A stretch of 64,000 bases of DNA from positions 1 to 64,000 of the forward strand of contig JBDTOT010000019.1 of the NCBI GenBank assembly GCA_039933105.1. Reading direction: 5' to 3'. This document shows positions 15,736-24,290 of the stretch, one piece after another (within the stretch, counting starts at the first letter, position 1; every line of letters starts with the position of its first letter). The notes below the pieces were generated by a model, which worked only from the letters and a program-made list of their open reading frames with translations, was not told the origin of the DNA and did no database searches. Source of the stretch: FEN-1219 sp039933105. Lineage in GTDB: Bacteria > Pseudomonadota > Gammaproteobacteria > Steroidobacterales > Rariloculaceae. The translations under genes were made by a program, and so were the position numbers.

Positions 15736-18213
15736 ATGACCTGGACTGTGCACAAGTTTGGCGGCACCAGCGTCGCCGACGCGAGTTGTATTCGCCGTGT
15801 AGCCGACATCATCGGCGGTCAAGAAACCGGCAATCTCGGCGTAGTCGTGTCGGCTATGAAAGGGGTGACGGACGATCTGCTCGGCCTCCTCGAGAAGGCC
15901 GCTCGCCGCGAGCCCACCGAGCCGACGTTGAAAGCGCTCCGCGCGCGCCACGAGAAGGCCTGCGTCGAGTTGCTCGGCGCCGCCAGTGCGAAGCGTGTGC
16001 TGGCCGAGTTCGATGCGGAGCTGGCCGACATCGAAAGCATATTGAAGGCCGTGTCGCTAGTCCGATCGGCGTCGGATCGCAGCCGCGATCTCGTCGCCGG
16101 TTTCGGCGAGATATGGTCAGCGCGACAGATCGCGGCGTTCTTCAAGCAGCAGTTCAAGAAGCGTGACGTCATGTTCATGAACGCGCGCGACGTGCTCGTG
16201 ATCGAGCAGAGCGAGATGGGCCCCGTCGTGGCCTGGGACCTGTCTCGGCCGAAGCTCGCTGCTGTGATACCCGCCAGCTTCCGCGGCGTCGTCGTCATCA
16301 CGGGTTTCGTGGCTTCGGATCGCGAAGGTTTGCCGACTACGCTCGGCCGCAACGGCAGCGACTACTCGGGCTCGATCTTCGGTGCGTTGCTCGACGCGAC
16401 CGAAGTGCACATCTGGACCGATGTCGACGGTGTCATGAGCGGCGATCCGCGCCGCGTGCCGGATGCGAAGATCATCGACGAGATGTCGTACAGCGAAGCC
16501 ATGGAGCTCGCGTACTTCGGCGCGAAAGTTATTCATCCGCAGACGATGGCTCCGGCCGTCGGCCGCGGCATTCCGATCTGGATCCGCAATACCTTCAACC
16601 CGACGCATCCCGGCACGAAGATCTCCGCGACGTCCGGGCACCGTGGTGCGGCAGTCAAGGGCATCAGCGGCGTCGACGGCGTGGCGCTCGTGAACCTCGA
16701 AGGCGCAGGCATGATCGGCGTGCCGGGCACGGCCGACCGCCTATTCGGTGCCCTGCGCGAGTCGGGCGTGTCCGTCATGCTGATTTCGCAGGGGAGCTCC
16801 GAGCACTCGATCTGTTTTGCAGTGCGCGACGACGTCGCAGAGAACGTGCGCAAGGTGGTCGAGCGTGCGTTCGCAGTGGAATTGAACGAAGGGCAGGTGC
16901 AGCGCGTGGGCATCACGCGGGACTGCGCCATCGTCGCCGTGGTCGGTGACGACATGGCCGGCATGCCAGGCAGCGCAGGGCGATTCTTTGGCACGTTGGG
17001 GCAGGCGGGTATCAACGTGCGCGCAATCGCGCAGGGCTCGTCCGAGCGCAACATCTCGGCCGTCATCGGCGCGAAGGACATGACGCGCGCGATACGTGCG
17101 GTGCACAGCAGTTTCTACCTGTCCGCCAAGACGGTATCGATCGGGGTGCTCGGGCCCGGCCTCGTGGGCGGCACGCTGTTGGATCAGATTGCGACTGCGT
17201 TGCCGCAGCTGCGCGAGAGGTTCAACCTCGATCTGCGCGTGCGCGCGATTGGCGCGAGCAACAAAATGCTGCTCGACGAGCAGCGCATCGATCTGAAGCA
17301 GTGGCGCGAGACGCTGAAGAAGGGTGTCGCAATGGATACCGACAGGCTCGTCGACCACCTGCAGACAGATTACCTGCCGCACTCGGTGTTGATCGACTGC
17401 AGTGCAAGCCAGGCGGTAGCGGATCGCTACGCCGAGTGGTTGAAGCGCGGCATTCACGTGATTACGCCGAATAAGCGCGCGCACAGTGGCCCGATCGCGT
17501 ATTACCAGGAGCTGAAGCGCCTGAGCAGCGGCTCGCGCACGCATTTCCTGTACGAAGCGACCGTGGGTGCGGGCTTACCCGTTGTTCAGACGCTAAAGGA
17601 CCTGGTCGAGACCGGCGATGAGATCCGAAGCATCAGCGGCATCTTCTCGGGAACCCTCGCCTACCTGTTCAACGTATTCGACGGCACGAAGTCGTTCTCG
17701 AACATCGTGCGCGAAGCCAAGTCGCGCGGTTACACCGAGCCGGACCCGCGCGACGACCTTTCGGGCACGGACGTGGCGCGAAAAGCCGTGATCCTGGCGC
17801 GCGAAGCCGGGCTCGTGCTCGAGCTCGCAGACATCGCCGTCGAGAGCCTCGTTCCAGCCGCGCTCGCCAAAGCGTCGGTCGACGAGTTCATGAAACGCCT
17901 GCCGGATTTCGACGCGCCGATGGCCGCGCGCGTCGCGACCGCGAAAAAGCAGGGCAAGGTCCTGCGCTACGTCGCGACCATCGACGTGGGCGCCAAGACT
18001 GCGAAGGTGGGGCTCGAGGCGTTCGCGCCCGTGCATCCATTCGCGAACATCAGCCTCACGGACAACATCGTCCAGTTCGTCACCGGGCGTTACTGCGACA
18101 ATCCGCTTATCGTCCGAGGGCCCGGCGCCGGGCCGGCGGTCACGGCGGGCGGTATCTTCGCCGACTTGCTGCGTCTCTGTAGCATGCTGAGCGGCAACCA
18201 GGACGGAGGATAA
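15736..18213 (+). CDS. thrA: Bifunctional aspartokinase / homoserine dehydrogenase I
   Basis: An 825-residue fusion enzyme. The aspartokinase domain (about residues 1-300) begins VHKFGGTSVAD and includes GRNGSDYSGS. Two ACT domains (about 315-460) contain GTADRLFGALRESGVSVMLISQ and GSAGRFFGTLGQAGINV, the usual site of threonine feedback. The homoserine dehydrogenase domain (about 465-825) has SIGVLGPGLVGGTLL for NAD(P) binding and GIFSGTLAYLFN and GYTEPDPRDDLSG for catalysis. It performs the first and third steps from aspartate to threonine. thrC follows after 10 bp, but thrB, which usually sits between them, is absent here. No threonine/isoleucine-rich leader peptide is evident in the 118 bp upstream. 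Confidence 0.96.
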   Translation: MTWTVHKFGGTSVADASCIRRVADIIGGQETGNLGVVVSAMKGVTDDLLGLLEKAARREPTEPTLKALRARHEKACVELLGAASAKRVLAEFDAELADIESILKAVSLVRSASDRSRDLVAGFGEIWSARQIAAFFKQQFKKRDVMFMNARDVLVIEQSEMGPVVAWDLSRPKLAAVIPASFRGVVVITGFVASDREGLPTTLGRNGSDYSGSIFGALLDATEVHIWTDVDGVMSGDPRRVPDAKIIDEMSYSEAMELAYFGAKVIHPQTMAPAVGRGIPIWIRNTFNPTHPGTKISATSGHRGAAVKGISGVDGVALVNLEGAGMIGVPGTADRLFGALRESGVSVMLISQGSSEHSICFAVRDDVAENVRKVVERAFAVELNEGQVQRVGITRDCAIVAVVGDDMAGMPGSAGRFFGTLGQAGINVRAIAQGSSERNISAVIGAKDMTRAIRAVHSSFYLSAKTVSIGVLGPGLVGGTLLDQIATALPQLRERFNLDLRVRAIGASNKMLLDEQRIDLKQWRETLKKGVAMDTDRLVDHLQTDYLPHSVLIDCSASQAVADRYAEWLKRGIHVITPNKRAHSGPIAYYQELKRLSSGSRTHFLYEATVGAGLPVVQTLKDLVETGDEIRSISGIFSGTLAYLFNVFDGTKSFSNIVREAKSRGYTEPDPRDDLSGTDVARKAVILAREAGLVLELADIAVESLVPAALAKASVDEFMKRLPDFDAPMAARVATAKKQGKVLRYVATIDVGAKTAKVGLEAFAPVHPFANISLTDNIVQFVTGRYCDNPLIVRGPGAGPAVTAGGIFADLLRLCSMLSGNQDGG

Positions 18214-18223
18214 GGGCGGCACT

Positions 18224-19531
18224 GTGCGGTACTTAAGCACCCGCGGCGGCGAAGAGACCCATCTTGTCGAGGCCGTCATGCGTGGCCTCGCAACTGACGG
18301 CGGCCTGTTCGTGCCCGACGAGCTGCCTCGCTTCACGCCCAACGACTTTCGCGGCACTACGCTGGCCGAGATTTCGGCGGAGCTTCTGGCGCCGTTCTTC
18401 GAAGGCTCCGGTCTAGAGGGGCAGCTCGGCGCGATTTGTCGCGACGCGTTCGATTTTCCCGTGCCGCTCGAACGGCTGATCGAAGCCAACGGCGAGCTCT
18501 CGGTGCTCGAGCTGTTTCACGGCCCGACGGCGGCGTTCAAAGATATCGGCGCGCGCTTTCTCGCGGCCTTCATGGAACGTGCGTTACCGCGATTCTCGGA
18601 TCAACGCCCGTTGACGATTCTCGTGGCGACTTCGGGCGACACGGGCGGCGCCGTCGCGGCAGCGTTTTATAAACGACGCGGGATTCGTGTCGGGGTGCTG
18701 TTTCCAAAGGGACAAGTCTCGCCGCGTCAGCAGCACCAGCTGACCTGCTGGGGCGACAACATTCGCGCGTTCGAAGTCGAAGGGTCGTTCGACGATTGTC
18801 AGGCGCTGGTGAAGGCCGCGTTCACCGACGCGACGCTTCAGCAACGACTGAGGTTTTCGGCCGCGAACAGCATCAACATCGGCAGGTTGCTCCCGCAGGC
18901 GGCCTATCACGCCGCCGCAAGCCTCTGGCATTGGCGCAAGCACGGCACGGTCGCGAACTCGATCGTGCCGACGGGCAACCTCGGCAACGGCATGGCGTGC
19001 GTGTGGGCGCGTGCGATGGGCCTGCCGATCGGCGATGTGGTGTTCGCCGTGAACGCGAACCGCACGATCCCAGACTTTCTCTCGACGGGCCAATGGCAGC
19101 CGCGGCCGAGCACGCCCACGTTGGCGTCGGCCATGGACGTTGGCAACCCGAGCAACATGGAGCGGCTGCGCAACCTCGTACCGGACTTCGCCGAGCTGCG
19201 TGGTACTGTCGAGGCATACCCCGTCGATGACGAAGCCATTCGCGTTCAGATCGCAAAAGACTACGCGCGCTTCGGCCAGATCTGGTGCCCGCATACTGCG
19301 ACCGGCTTTTGGGTCTATGACCACTTGCCGGCGTCGCGCCGCGTGGGCCGACCCTGGATCGTTTGCGCGACCGCGCACCCCGCGAAGTTCGAGACGATCG
19401 TCGAGCCTGTGATCGGGCGCACCGTACCTGTGCCCTCGGCGCTGGCGGAGATCCTGCAACGTCCGACGGCCAGCACGCCGTTAGCTCCGCAGCTGCAACG
19501 CTTTGCAGCTGTGCTGGAAGGCTGGACGTGA
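18224..19531 (+). CDS. thrC: Threonine synthase
   Basis: A 435-residue PLP enzyme, the length of E. coli-type threonine synthases. GTG at 18224 follows GGAGGATAAGG. N-terminal MRYLSTRGGEETHLVEAV and the PLP lysine Lys106 in HGPTAAFKDIGARF are family hallmarks, with ATSGDTGGAVAAAFY binding the phosphate. It converts O-phosphohomoserine to threonine. It follows thrA by 10 bp and its stop overlaps the start of the NERD gene by one base, so three genes appear translationally linked. The substrate-forming homoserine kinase is not encoded nearby. Confidence 0.96.
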   Translation: MRYLSTRGGEETHLVEAVMRGLATDGGLFVPDELPRFTPNDFRGTTLAEISAELLAPFFEGSGLEGQLGAICRDAFDFPVPLERLIEANGELSVLELFHGPTAAFKDIGARFLAAFMERALPRFSDQRPLTILVATSGDTGGAVAAAFYKRRGIRVGVLFPKGQVSPRQQHQLTCWGDNIRAFEVEGSFDDCQALVKAAFTDATLQQRLRFSAANSINIGRLLPQAAYHAAASLWHWRKHGTVANSIVPTGNLGNGMACVWARAMGLPIGDVVFAVNANRTIPDFLSTGQWQPRPSTPTLASAMDVGNPSNMERLRNLVPDFAELRGTVEAYPVDDEAIRVQIAKDYARFGQIWCPHTATGFWVYDHLPASRRVGRPWIVCATAHPAKFETIVEPVIGRTVPVPSALAEILQRPTASTPLAPQLQRFAAVLEGWT

Positions 19532-20112
19532 TGCCTGAATACACGGTTCTGATTGGTGGCGTGCTCGTGCTGGTGGTCGTAGGCGCCGTCGCCTGGCGAT
19601 TTTGGCTGCGGCGCGGCCCCCTCACGATGGCGCAAGTGCTCGCATCCGTGGCCATCGATCGCGTGCAGGATGTTCTGCTCCCGGATGGCATGGGTGGACA
19701 GATCCAGATCGAGCATCTGCTGCTGACCGGCAACGGATTGCTCGTGATCGACAGCAAAGCCTTCGAAGGTACGATCTTCGCGAGCGAGCGTATGGCCGAG
19801 TGGACGGTGATTGGCAAGCAAGGCCGATTCACGTTCCCGAATCCGCTTGGCACGTTGTACGATCGCGTTGCCGCACTGAAGCAGCTCGTGCGCGACGTGC
19901 CAGTGACCGGCCTCGTGCTGTTCGGCGAGCGCGCAGACTTCAGCAAAGGCCGGCCGCGCGACGTGCTGGCGCCTGCCGAGCTCATGGAGCGCTATGCGCG
20001 CCCCGACAAGGCCGATCTCGAGCAACTGCTCGTAGCCTTCGCGCCGCACTGGGAGCGTGTGAAAGGCGCCACCGAGCCAGCCCCGGGCGGCGCCGCGCGA
20101 ATAGCGCTTTAG
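19531..20112 (+). CDS. Membrane-anchored NERD (nuclease-related) domain protein
   Basis: A 193-residue protein. The ATG at 19531 shares one base with the thrC stop. One N-terminal transmembrane helix (residues 3-24, IGGVLVLVVVGAVAWRFWL) precedes a NERD-like fold: hydrophobic strand IEHLLLTGNGLLVIDSKAF with the D-x-K pair typical of restriction-endonuclease-like folds, then GTIFAS and a WTVIG strand, FPNPLGTLYDRVAALKQLV and GLVLFGERADF. This matches the small NERD family, whose true activity is mostly untested. Why it is coupled to threonine synthesis is unclear. It may be an operon passenger. A nuclease activity is inference from fold only. Confidence 0.75.
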   Translation: MPEYTVLIGGVLVLVVVGAVAWRFWLRRGPLTMAQVLASVAIDRVQDVLLPDGMGGQIQIEHLLLTGNGLLVIDSKAFEGTIFASERMAEWTVIGKQGRFTFPNPLGTLYDRVAALKQLVRDVPVTGLVLFGERADFSKGRPRDVLAPAELMERYARPDKADLEQLLVAFAPHWERVKGATEPAPGGAARIAL

Positions 20113-20900
20113 CCCAGCTGGAAGAGACGCTCGGCGTTTGCCGTCGTCGCAGCCGCCACCTCGTCCACGGGTCGATTCATTCCCGCGGCCACACGCTCGA
20201 GAATATGTGCAAGGAACATGGGCTCGTTGCGCCGGCCGCGTGGCTGAGGCACGAGGTCGCGCGGCACGAGATAGGGCGCGTCGGTTTCGATCAACAATCG
20301 CTCGAGGGGTATGTGCGGCAGCGCTTCGCGTAGTTTCGCGCCGCGGCGTTCGTCGCACACCCAGCCCGTCACGCCGATGTGCAAATCGAGATCGAGATAC
20401 GCGGCTAGCTCCTCAGGCCCCTCCGTGAAGCAGTGCGCTACGCCGCCCGCGAGCTGCGCGCGCCGTGGGGCGAGTATCTCTAGGAATTCTGCATGTGCGT
20501 CGCGCTGGTGCAGGAACACGGGCTTGCCGGTCTCCGCGGCCAGATCGAGCTGCGCCGCGAAAGCGTGCCGCTGAGCGGAGCGGGACGAAAAGTCGCGAAA
20601 GAAATCGAGGCCGCATTCGCCGACGGCGACGACGGCTGCGCTCGACAGCAGTGAGCGCAACGCGCCGCTCGTGTGCGCATCGAACTCGGCTGCATGATGC
20701 GGATGCACGCCTGCCGTGGCGAACAGCACGCCGGGATGCGCGGCGCAGAGCTCGGTGGCCTGCACGCTGCTGGTGATCGACGTGCCGGTCACGATCAATC
20801 GCCCGACCCCCGCGGTTGTCGCGCGCTCGAGCACCGCCGCGCGATCCGCGTCGAAACTGTCGTGCGTCAAATTGGCGCCAATGTCTATTAGGGCATGCAT
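20109..20900 (-). CDS. tatD: TatD family metal-dependent DNase
   Basis: A 263-residue TIM-barrel hydrolase, very close to E. coli TatD in motif order. I start at MHALIDIGANLTHDSF (20900), matching the family N-terminus; the frame extends 13 codons further. Metal and catalytic residues lie in AGVHPHHAAEF, AVGECGLDFFRDFS, PVFLHQRDAH, VAHCFTEG and LLIETDAPYL, and GVTGWVCDERRG is TatD-specific. Known activity is 3'-5' exonuclease on damaged DNA. It is convergent with the NERD gene (4-bp overlap at the 3' ends) and divergent from the exported protein at 20964. Confidence 0.94.
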   Translation of the reverse strand: MHALIDIGANLTHDSFDADRAAVLERATTAGVGRLIVTGTSITSSVQATELCAAHPGVLFATAGVHPHHAAEFDAHTSGALRSLLSSAAVVAVGECGLDFFRDFSSRSAQRHAFAAQLDLAAETGKPVFLHQRDAHAEFLEILAPRRAQLAGGVAHCFTEGPEELAAYLDLDLHIGVTGWVCDERRGAKLREALPHIPLERLLIETDAPYLVPRDLVPQPRGRRNEPMFLAHILERVAAGMNRPVDEVAAATTANAERLFQLG

Positions 20901-20963
20901 TTCCGCGCGGATTGTGACGAGCCGCGAGGAGCACGGCAACGCCCCGCGCTAAGCTATGGGGCC

Positions 20964-21668
20964 ATGCGTTTGACAGAACTCATTGCAGCGTGCGTGTGTT
21001 GCTTCGCCGTTACTACCGCGGCGCGAGCGGCATCGCCTGCGGAGATCGCCGATCTCGCGGCTCGCATCGACTACGGGTTCTACAACGACGACGCGCCCGC
21101 GATCGACGCTGCGCGCACTGCGCTCGCCCGACTCGGGGATGCGCCGGCCGTGCGCTACTACCGCGACTATGCGGGCCTGCGACGCGCGCAGTTGAACCCT
21201 GCAGATCGGGCGTCGGCGCGCGAGTGCGCTGAGCGTACCGTCCCGGCCGATCTGTCACCGCCCGTGGCCGCCGAAGCCTGGATTCTTGTCGCGGCATGCG
21301 CGGTCGTCGGCCAGCAGTCCGTCCGTCGCGTCGAACTGGCTCTGTCGAGGGCCCGCGATCTCGACAAACGCAACCCGCGGCTCGGGCTCGTCGAAGCTTG
21401 GATAATGCGTCACGGCACCAGCGGCGACGCACTCGCGAACGCAGACCTCGCGATGAAGCTGCAGCAGACAATCGACGCGTTCGACGCCTGGCATGCGCCG
21501 GCGAATTCGCCCGAGTGGGGTCAGGCTGAGGCGCTCGCGGCACTTGCCGAGGCAACGCTGGCGCGCGGTGAGCCACGGGCTGCACGCGATCTGATCGAGC
21601 GCGCGCTGCTGCTGGTGCCCGATTACCGCGTGGCTGTCGAGTTACGTGCGCGGCTGCGCCGCAACTAG
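20964..21668 (+). CDS. Exported hypothetical protein with helical repeats
   Basis: A 234-residue protein starting at the ATG at 20964 (MRLTELIAACVCCFAVTTAARA), a typical Sec signal peptide cleaved near residue 23. The rest is alanine-rich and predicted helical, with paired-helix patterns such as AWILVAACAVVGQQSVRRVE and AEATLARGEPRAARDLIERA resembling degenerate tetratricopeptide repeats. I do not recognise the family. It is divergent from tatD across 63 bp and precedes the YgjP-like gene on the same strand. A periplasmic scaffold role would be a guess. Confidence 0.7.
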   Translation: MRLTELIAACVCCFAVTTAARAASPAEIADLAARIDYGFYNDDAPAIDAARTALARLGDAPAVRYYRDYAGLRRAQLNPADRASARECAERTVPADLSPPVAAEAWILVAACAVVGQQSVRRVELALSRARDLDKRNPRLGLVEAWIMRHGTSGDALANADLAMKLQQTIDAFDAWHAPANSPEWGQAEALAALAEATLARGEPRAARDLIERALLLVPDYRVAVELRARLRRN

Positions 21669-21732
21669 CCCCAGTTGCGTTCCTGCCGTCGCTGAGGTTC
21701 GATAAGCACCGAGTCGACTCGTCGAACGGTGC

Positions 21733-22497
21733 ATGGCGGAACAGCTCGGTCTTTTCGATACGCGATGGTTACAGCCGGCGGACGCCGCGGCGCCGCCCCT
21801 ATGCGTTCGCGAGAGTCGTCGCGCCCGGCGGCTGACCTTGCGGGTGCTACCGCCGCACACCCTTGAACTCGTGGTGCCGCGAGGCGCGCGCGCCGCCGAT
21901 GTCGCCGCGTTCGTGCACCGTCATCGAAGCTGGATCGAGCGCGCACGGAGGGAGATCGCCGCGCACTACTCGCCGGCCCAAGAGCGGCTACCTGCACGTA
22001 TTGCGCTGCGGGCGATCGATCAGAGCTGGCTGGTGCGCTATGAGTGCCGACCGCAGGAGCCGCCGCGCGTGCGTGTGCTCGGCGACGTGCTCGAAGTGCA
22101 GACGCGCGAAGCGAGCAATCGTGGAGCCGACGCCGCGTTGCGCTCGTGGCTCTGCGACCAGGCGAGCTATCACCTGACGCCTTGGGCGTTACACGAGGCC
22201 GCGCTCGTGGGGCGCCTGCCGAGTCGCGTGCAGGTTCGTCTGCAGCGGACGCGCTGGGGCAGCTGCTCGAGCTCCGGCACGCTGAGCCTGAACGCTGCGT
22301 TGATGTTTTTGGCGCCGCCCGTCGTGCGATATCTCCTCATCCACGAGCTGTGTCACTTGATTTCGCTGAACCATTCCCGCCGGTTCTGGGCGGCGGTGGA
22401 GCGCTACGAGCCGAACTACGAAGCGCTTGACCGTCAGCTCACGGAGGCGTGGGCCGACATCCCGCTCTGGGCGCATCCGGACGCGAGGCGAGGGTAG
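21733..22497 (+). CDS. YgjP/WLM-like zinc metallopeptidase (DUF45 family)
   Basis: A 254-residue protein of the YgjP family. The zinc site is in HELCHLISLNHSRRFW, with the HExxH-like HELCH and a third histidine downstream. RTRWGSCSSSGTLSLNAAL is the strongly conserved DUF45 motif just before it. The N-terminal half (RRARRLTLRVLP) forms the usual beta-rich lead-in. Members are cytoplasmic, SprT-like predicted proteases of little-known function; some sit next to type I restriction genes, but none is seen here. The next gene begins 2 bases after its stop. Confidence 0.9.
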   Translation: MAEQLGLFDTRWLQPADAAAPPLCVRESRRARRLTLRVLPPHTLELVVPRGARAADVAAFVHRHRSWIERARREIAAHYSPAQERLPARIALRAIDQSWLVRYECRPQEPPRVRVLGDVLEVQTREASNRGADAALRSWLCDQASYHLTPWALHEAALVGRLPSRVQVRLQRTRWGSCSSSGTLSLNAALMFLAPPVVRYLLIHELCHLISLNHSRRFWAAVERYEPNYEALDRQLTEAWADIPLWAHPDARRG

Positions 22498-22498
22498 C

Positions 22499-23530
22499 GT
22501 GGCGGCCGTTCGATTCAGTGCGCTCGCGAACTCGACCGTGATCGTTGCGGCTGTGGTCTATGCGATCTTCCTGCGGCTTGCGAGCGGCGCGAGCCTGGCC
22601 GGTCTTCTGCTGGGCATCATGGTGATGCTATCGCTGCTGCGGTATGGCTATGCCGTTCTGCGGCACGTCGCGAGTGGCTGGGAGAACTTCCCGCCGCCCG
22701 ATATCGAGTCGTTCATGCTCGTCGGTGGCCTCGGCGCAATCCTCCATCCGGCTTTGTTTGGGACCTCCCTGTATTTCCTCACGACGACGCCGCTCGTCGA
22801 AGGACCGCTGCGATGGGCGCTGCTCGTCGTCGTGCTCGCGACGTTCCCCGCGTCGGCGGCGATCATGGCCATGACACGGAACATCGCGGCGGCAATGAAC
22901 CCGGCGGCGCTAGCCGGCTTCGTGCGCGACATGGGTAGCGACTATGTCAAGCTGCTTTGCGTCAGTGCTCTGCTAGGTGCGTTCCTCACCCTCATGGGCG
23001 CGCTGGCCGAGAGGTCTTGGTTGCTCGGCCTGTTCGTCTCGATACTGGCCGTGTGGACCGTGCTCGCGCTATTTCTGGCCACAGGCGCCACGCTGCGTGC
23101 GCATCGCGACGACTTCGCGTTGCTCGAGGCACTCGATGACAAAGACGTTCGCGAGACCAGGCGCAAGCACGCGGACTGGCAGAAGGTTCTCGATATCGCG
23201 TATGCCTCGGTGCGCAGTGGGCTCGCGGCGCAGGCCTACCGCACGATCAAGGATTTGATTGCGCAGGAAGGCAATAGCCTCGACGTCTATCAGTGGACCT
23301 TCAATGGAATGCTCGAGTGGGACCCGCCGGAGTACGCCGCGATGCTCGGCGAGCGCTTCGCCCAGCGGTTGTGGGAAGAAGGGCGTCAAGTCGATGCGCT
23401 CGAGCTCGTGCAGCGCTGCCGCAAGCTATCGCCGAAATTCGAGTTGCCCGCGGCGTTCAGGACGCAGCTCGCGGAGTACGCACGCGAGATCGGCCGTCAT
23501 CGCTTTGCGGACGACCTCAGCGGGAGTTGA
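22499..23530 (+). CDS. Multi-pass membrane protein, unknown function
   Basis: A 343-residue protein. The frame extends upstream into the peptidase gene, but GTG at 22499 follows GAGGCGAGGG and begins VAAVRFSALANSTVIVAAV, so I start there. About six hydrophobic segments occupy residues 10-215, including VMLSLLRYGYAVLRHVASGW and LLGLFVSILAVWTVLALF. A soluble C-terminal part of about 125 residues is helical (KHADWQKVLDIAYASVRSGL and later YQWTFNGMLEW), resembling a TPR-like region. I do not recognise the family. It is probably translationally coupled to the YgjP-like gene. Confidence 0.75.
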   Translation: MAAVRFSALANSTVIVAAVVYAIFLRLASGASLAGLLLGIMVMLSLLRYGYAVLRHVASGWENFPPPDIESFMLVGGLGAILHPALFGTSLYFLTTTPLVEGPLRWALLVVVLATFPASAAIMAMTRNIAAAMNPAALAGFVRDMGSDYVKLLCVSALLGAFLTLMGALAERSWLLGLFVSILAVWTVLALFLATGATLRAHRDDFALLEALDDKDVRETRRKHADWQKVLDIAYASVRSGLAAQAYRTIKDLIAQEGNSLDVYQWTFNGMLEWDPPEYAAMLGERFAQRLWEEGRQVDALELVQRCRKLSPKFELPAAFRTQLAEYAREIGRHRFADDLSGS

Positions 23531-23544
23531 GGGCGGCTCGTGGC

Positions 23545-23961
23545 CTACAAAACGCGTGCGAACTCGCGTGCGGCCGACGGCCACTCCGGCGCGTTCGCGA
23601 ACGCGTCCGGCACCTCCTCGAGGGTGCCCGGCCCGCCTGGCAGTGTCACGAGGCCGTGGCTCTCGGAGAGCATCATGCGGTTGCGGGTTCGCATGTCCTC
23701 GACTACGCGCAGCTCAGTGAGATTTTTGTGCGCCCACTCGAGCTCCATCATGAACCGCGGCATCACGCCGGTGATGGTGCCGTCGGCCGCGACCACGCCG
23801 TCGGCAAGCGCGCCCATCGAACCGGTGGCGCCCCCGCCGTAGATCACGGCGTAACCGCGCGCAGTCAAAATTCCGCCAAGCCGCTGGGCTGCGTCGCGGT
23901 ACACGGCATCGCTGGCGTCGCTCGACGCGCAATAGACGCAGATGTTTCTTGGGCCAGTCAT
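23545..23961 (-). CDS. LOG-family (TIGR00730) Rossmann protein, C-terminally truncated
   Basis: Starts at the ATG at 23961 (MTGPRNICVYCASSDASDAV) and runs 138 residues. The N-terminal LOG fold is intact: YGGGATGSMGALADG, the helix with MRTRNRMMLSES, and the catalytic PGGPGTLEE motif of cytokinin-riboside monophosphate phosphoribohydrolases. Right after that motif homology stops and the protein ends with about 22 unrelated residues (PDAFANAPEWPSAAREF near the end). Family members continue for about 50-60 residues with a GLHxKP segment. Neither alternative frame restores it, and the convergent gene ends only 14 bp away. This may be a decayed gene, a recombination scar or an assembly error. Activity is doubtful. 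Confidence 0.7.
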   Translation of the reverse strand: MTGPRNICVYCASSDASDAVYRDAAQRLGGILTARGYAVIYGGGATGSMGALADGVVAADGTITGVMPRFMMELEWAHKNLTELRVVEDMRTRNRMMLSESHGLVTLPGGPGTLEEVPDAFANAPEWPSAAREFARVL

Positions 23962-23996
23962 GCTGGGAAGAATGAGTAGATCGCGCGCCTCGATAC

Positions 23997-24287
23997 TCAG
24001 CCAGGCGTCGAGGCTGCGTGGTATAGCGTCCACGCGCCAACGATGACGAACCCGACTCCTGCTACATAGGACAGATACTTCGGGTTCACGTGATGCGCCA
24101 CGAGAGACCCGGCGGCAACGCCAATCGCCGAGGCCAACACGAGTGCGACCGCAGCGCCGGCGAAGACCGTCCACAGGCTCACGTTGTCCTTCGAGGCGAA
24201 CAGCATCGTCGCCAGCTGCGTCTTGTCGCCGAGCTCGGCCAAAAACACGGTACCGAAGACCGTTGCGAATACTTTCCAATCCATCAA
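23997..24287 (-). CDS. GDT1/UPF0016 family cation exporter, single-repeat form
   Basis: A 96-residue protein with three hydrophobic helices. The hallmark E-x-G-D-K-(T/S) motif is at residues 18-23 (LAELGDKTQLATMLFA). Most GDT1/MneA proteins carry two such repeats in about 190 residues; this one has a single repeat and must form a dimer, as in other one-repeat bacterial members. Related proteins move Mn2+ or Ca2+. The stop of the DUF2333 gene lies 3 bases upstream of its start, so the two are probably co-transcribed. Confidence 0.85.
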   Translation of the reverse strand: MMDWKVFATVFGTVFLAELGDKTQLATMLFASKDNVSLWTVFAGAAVALVLASAIGVAAGSLVAHHVNPKYLSYVAGVGFVIVGAWTLYHAASTPG

Positions 24288-24290
24288 CGC

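Noticed and set aside
17593..18489. 298-residue minus-strand ORF across the thrA-thrC junction
   Set aside because: Both strands cannot be coding here; thrA and thrC have full family signatures.
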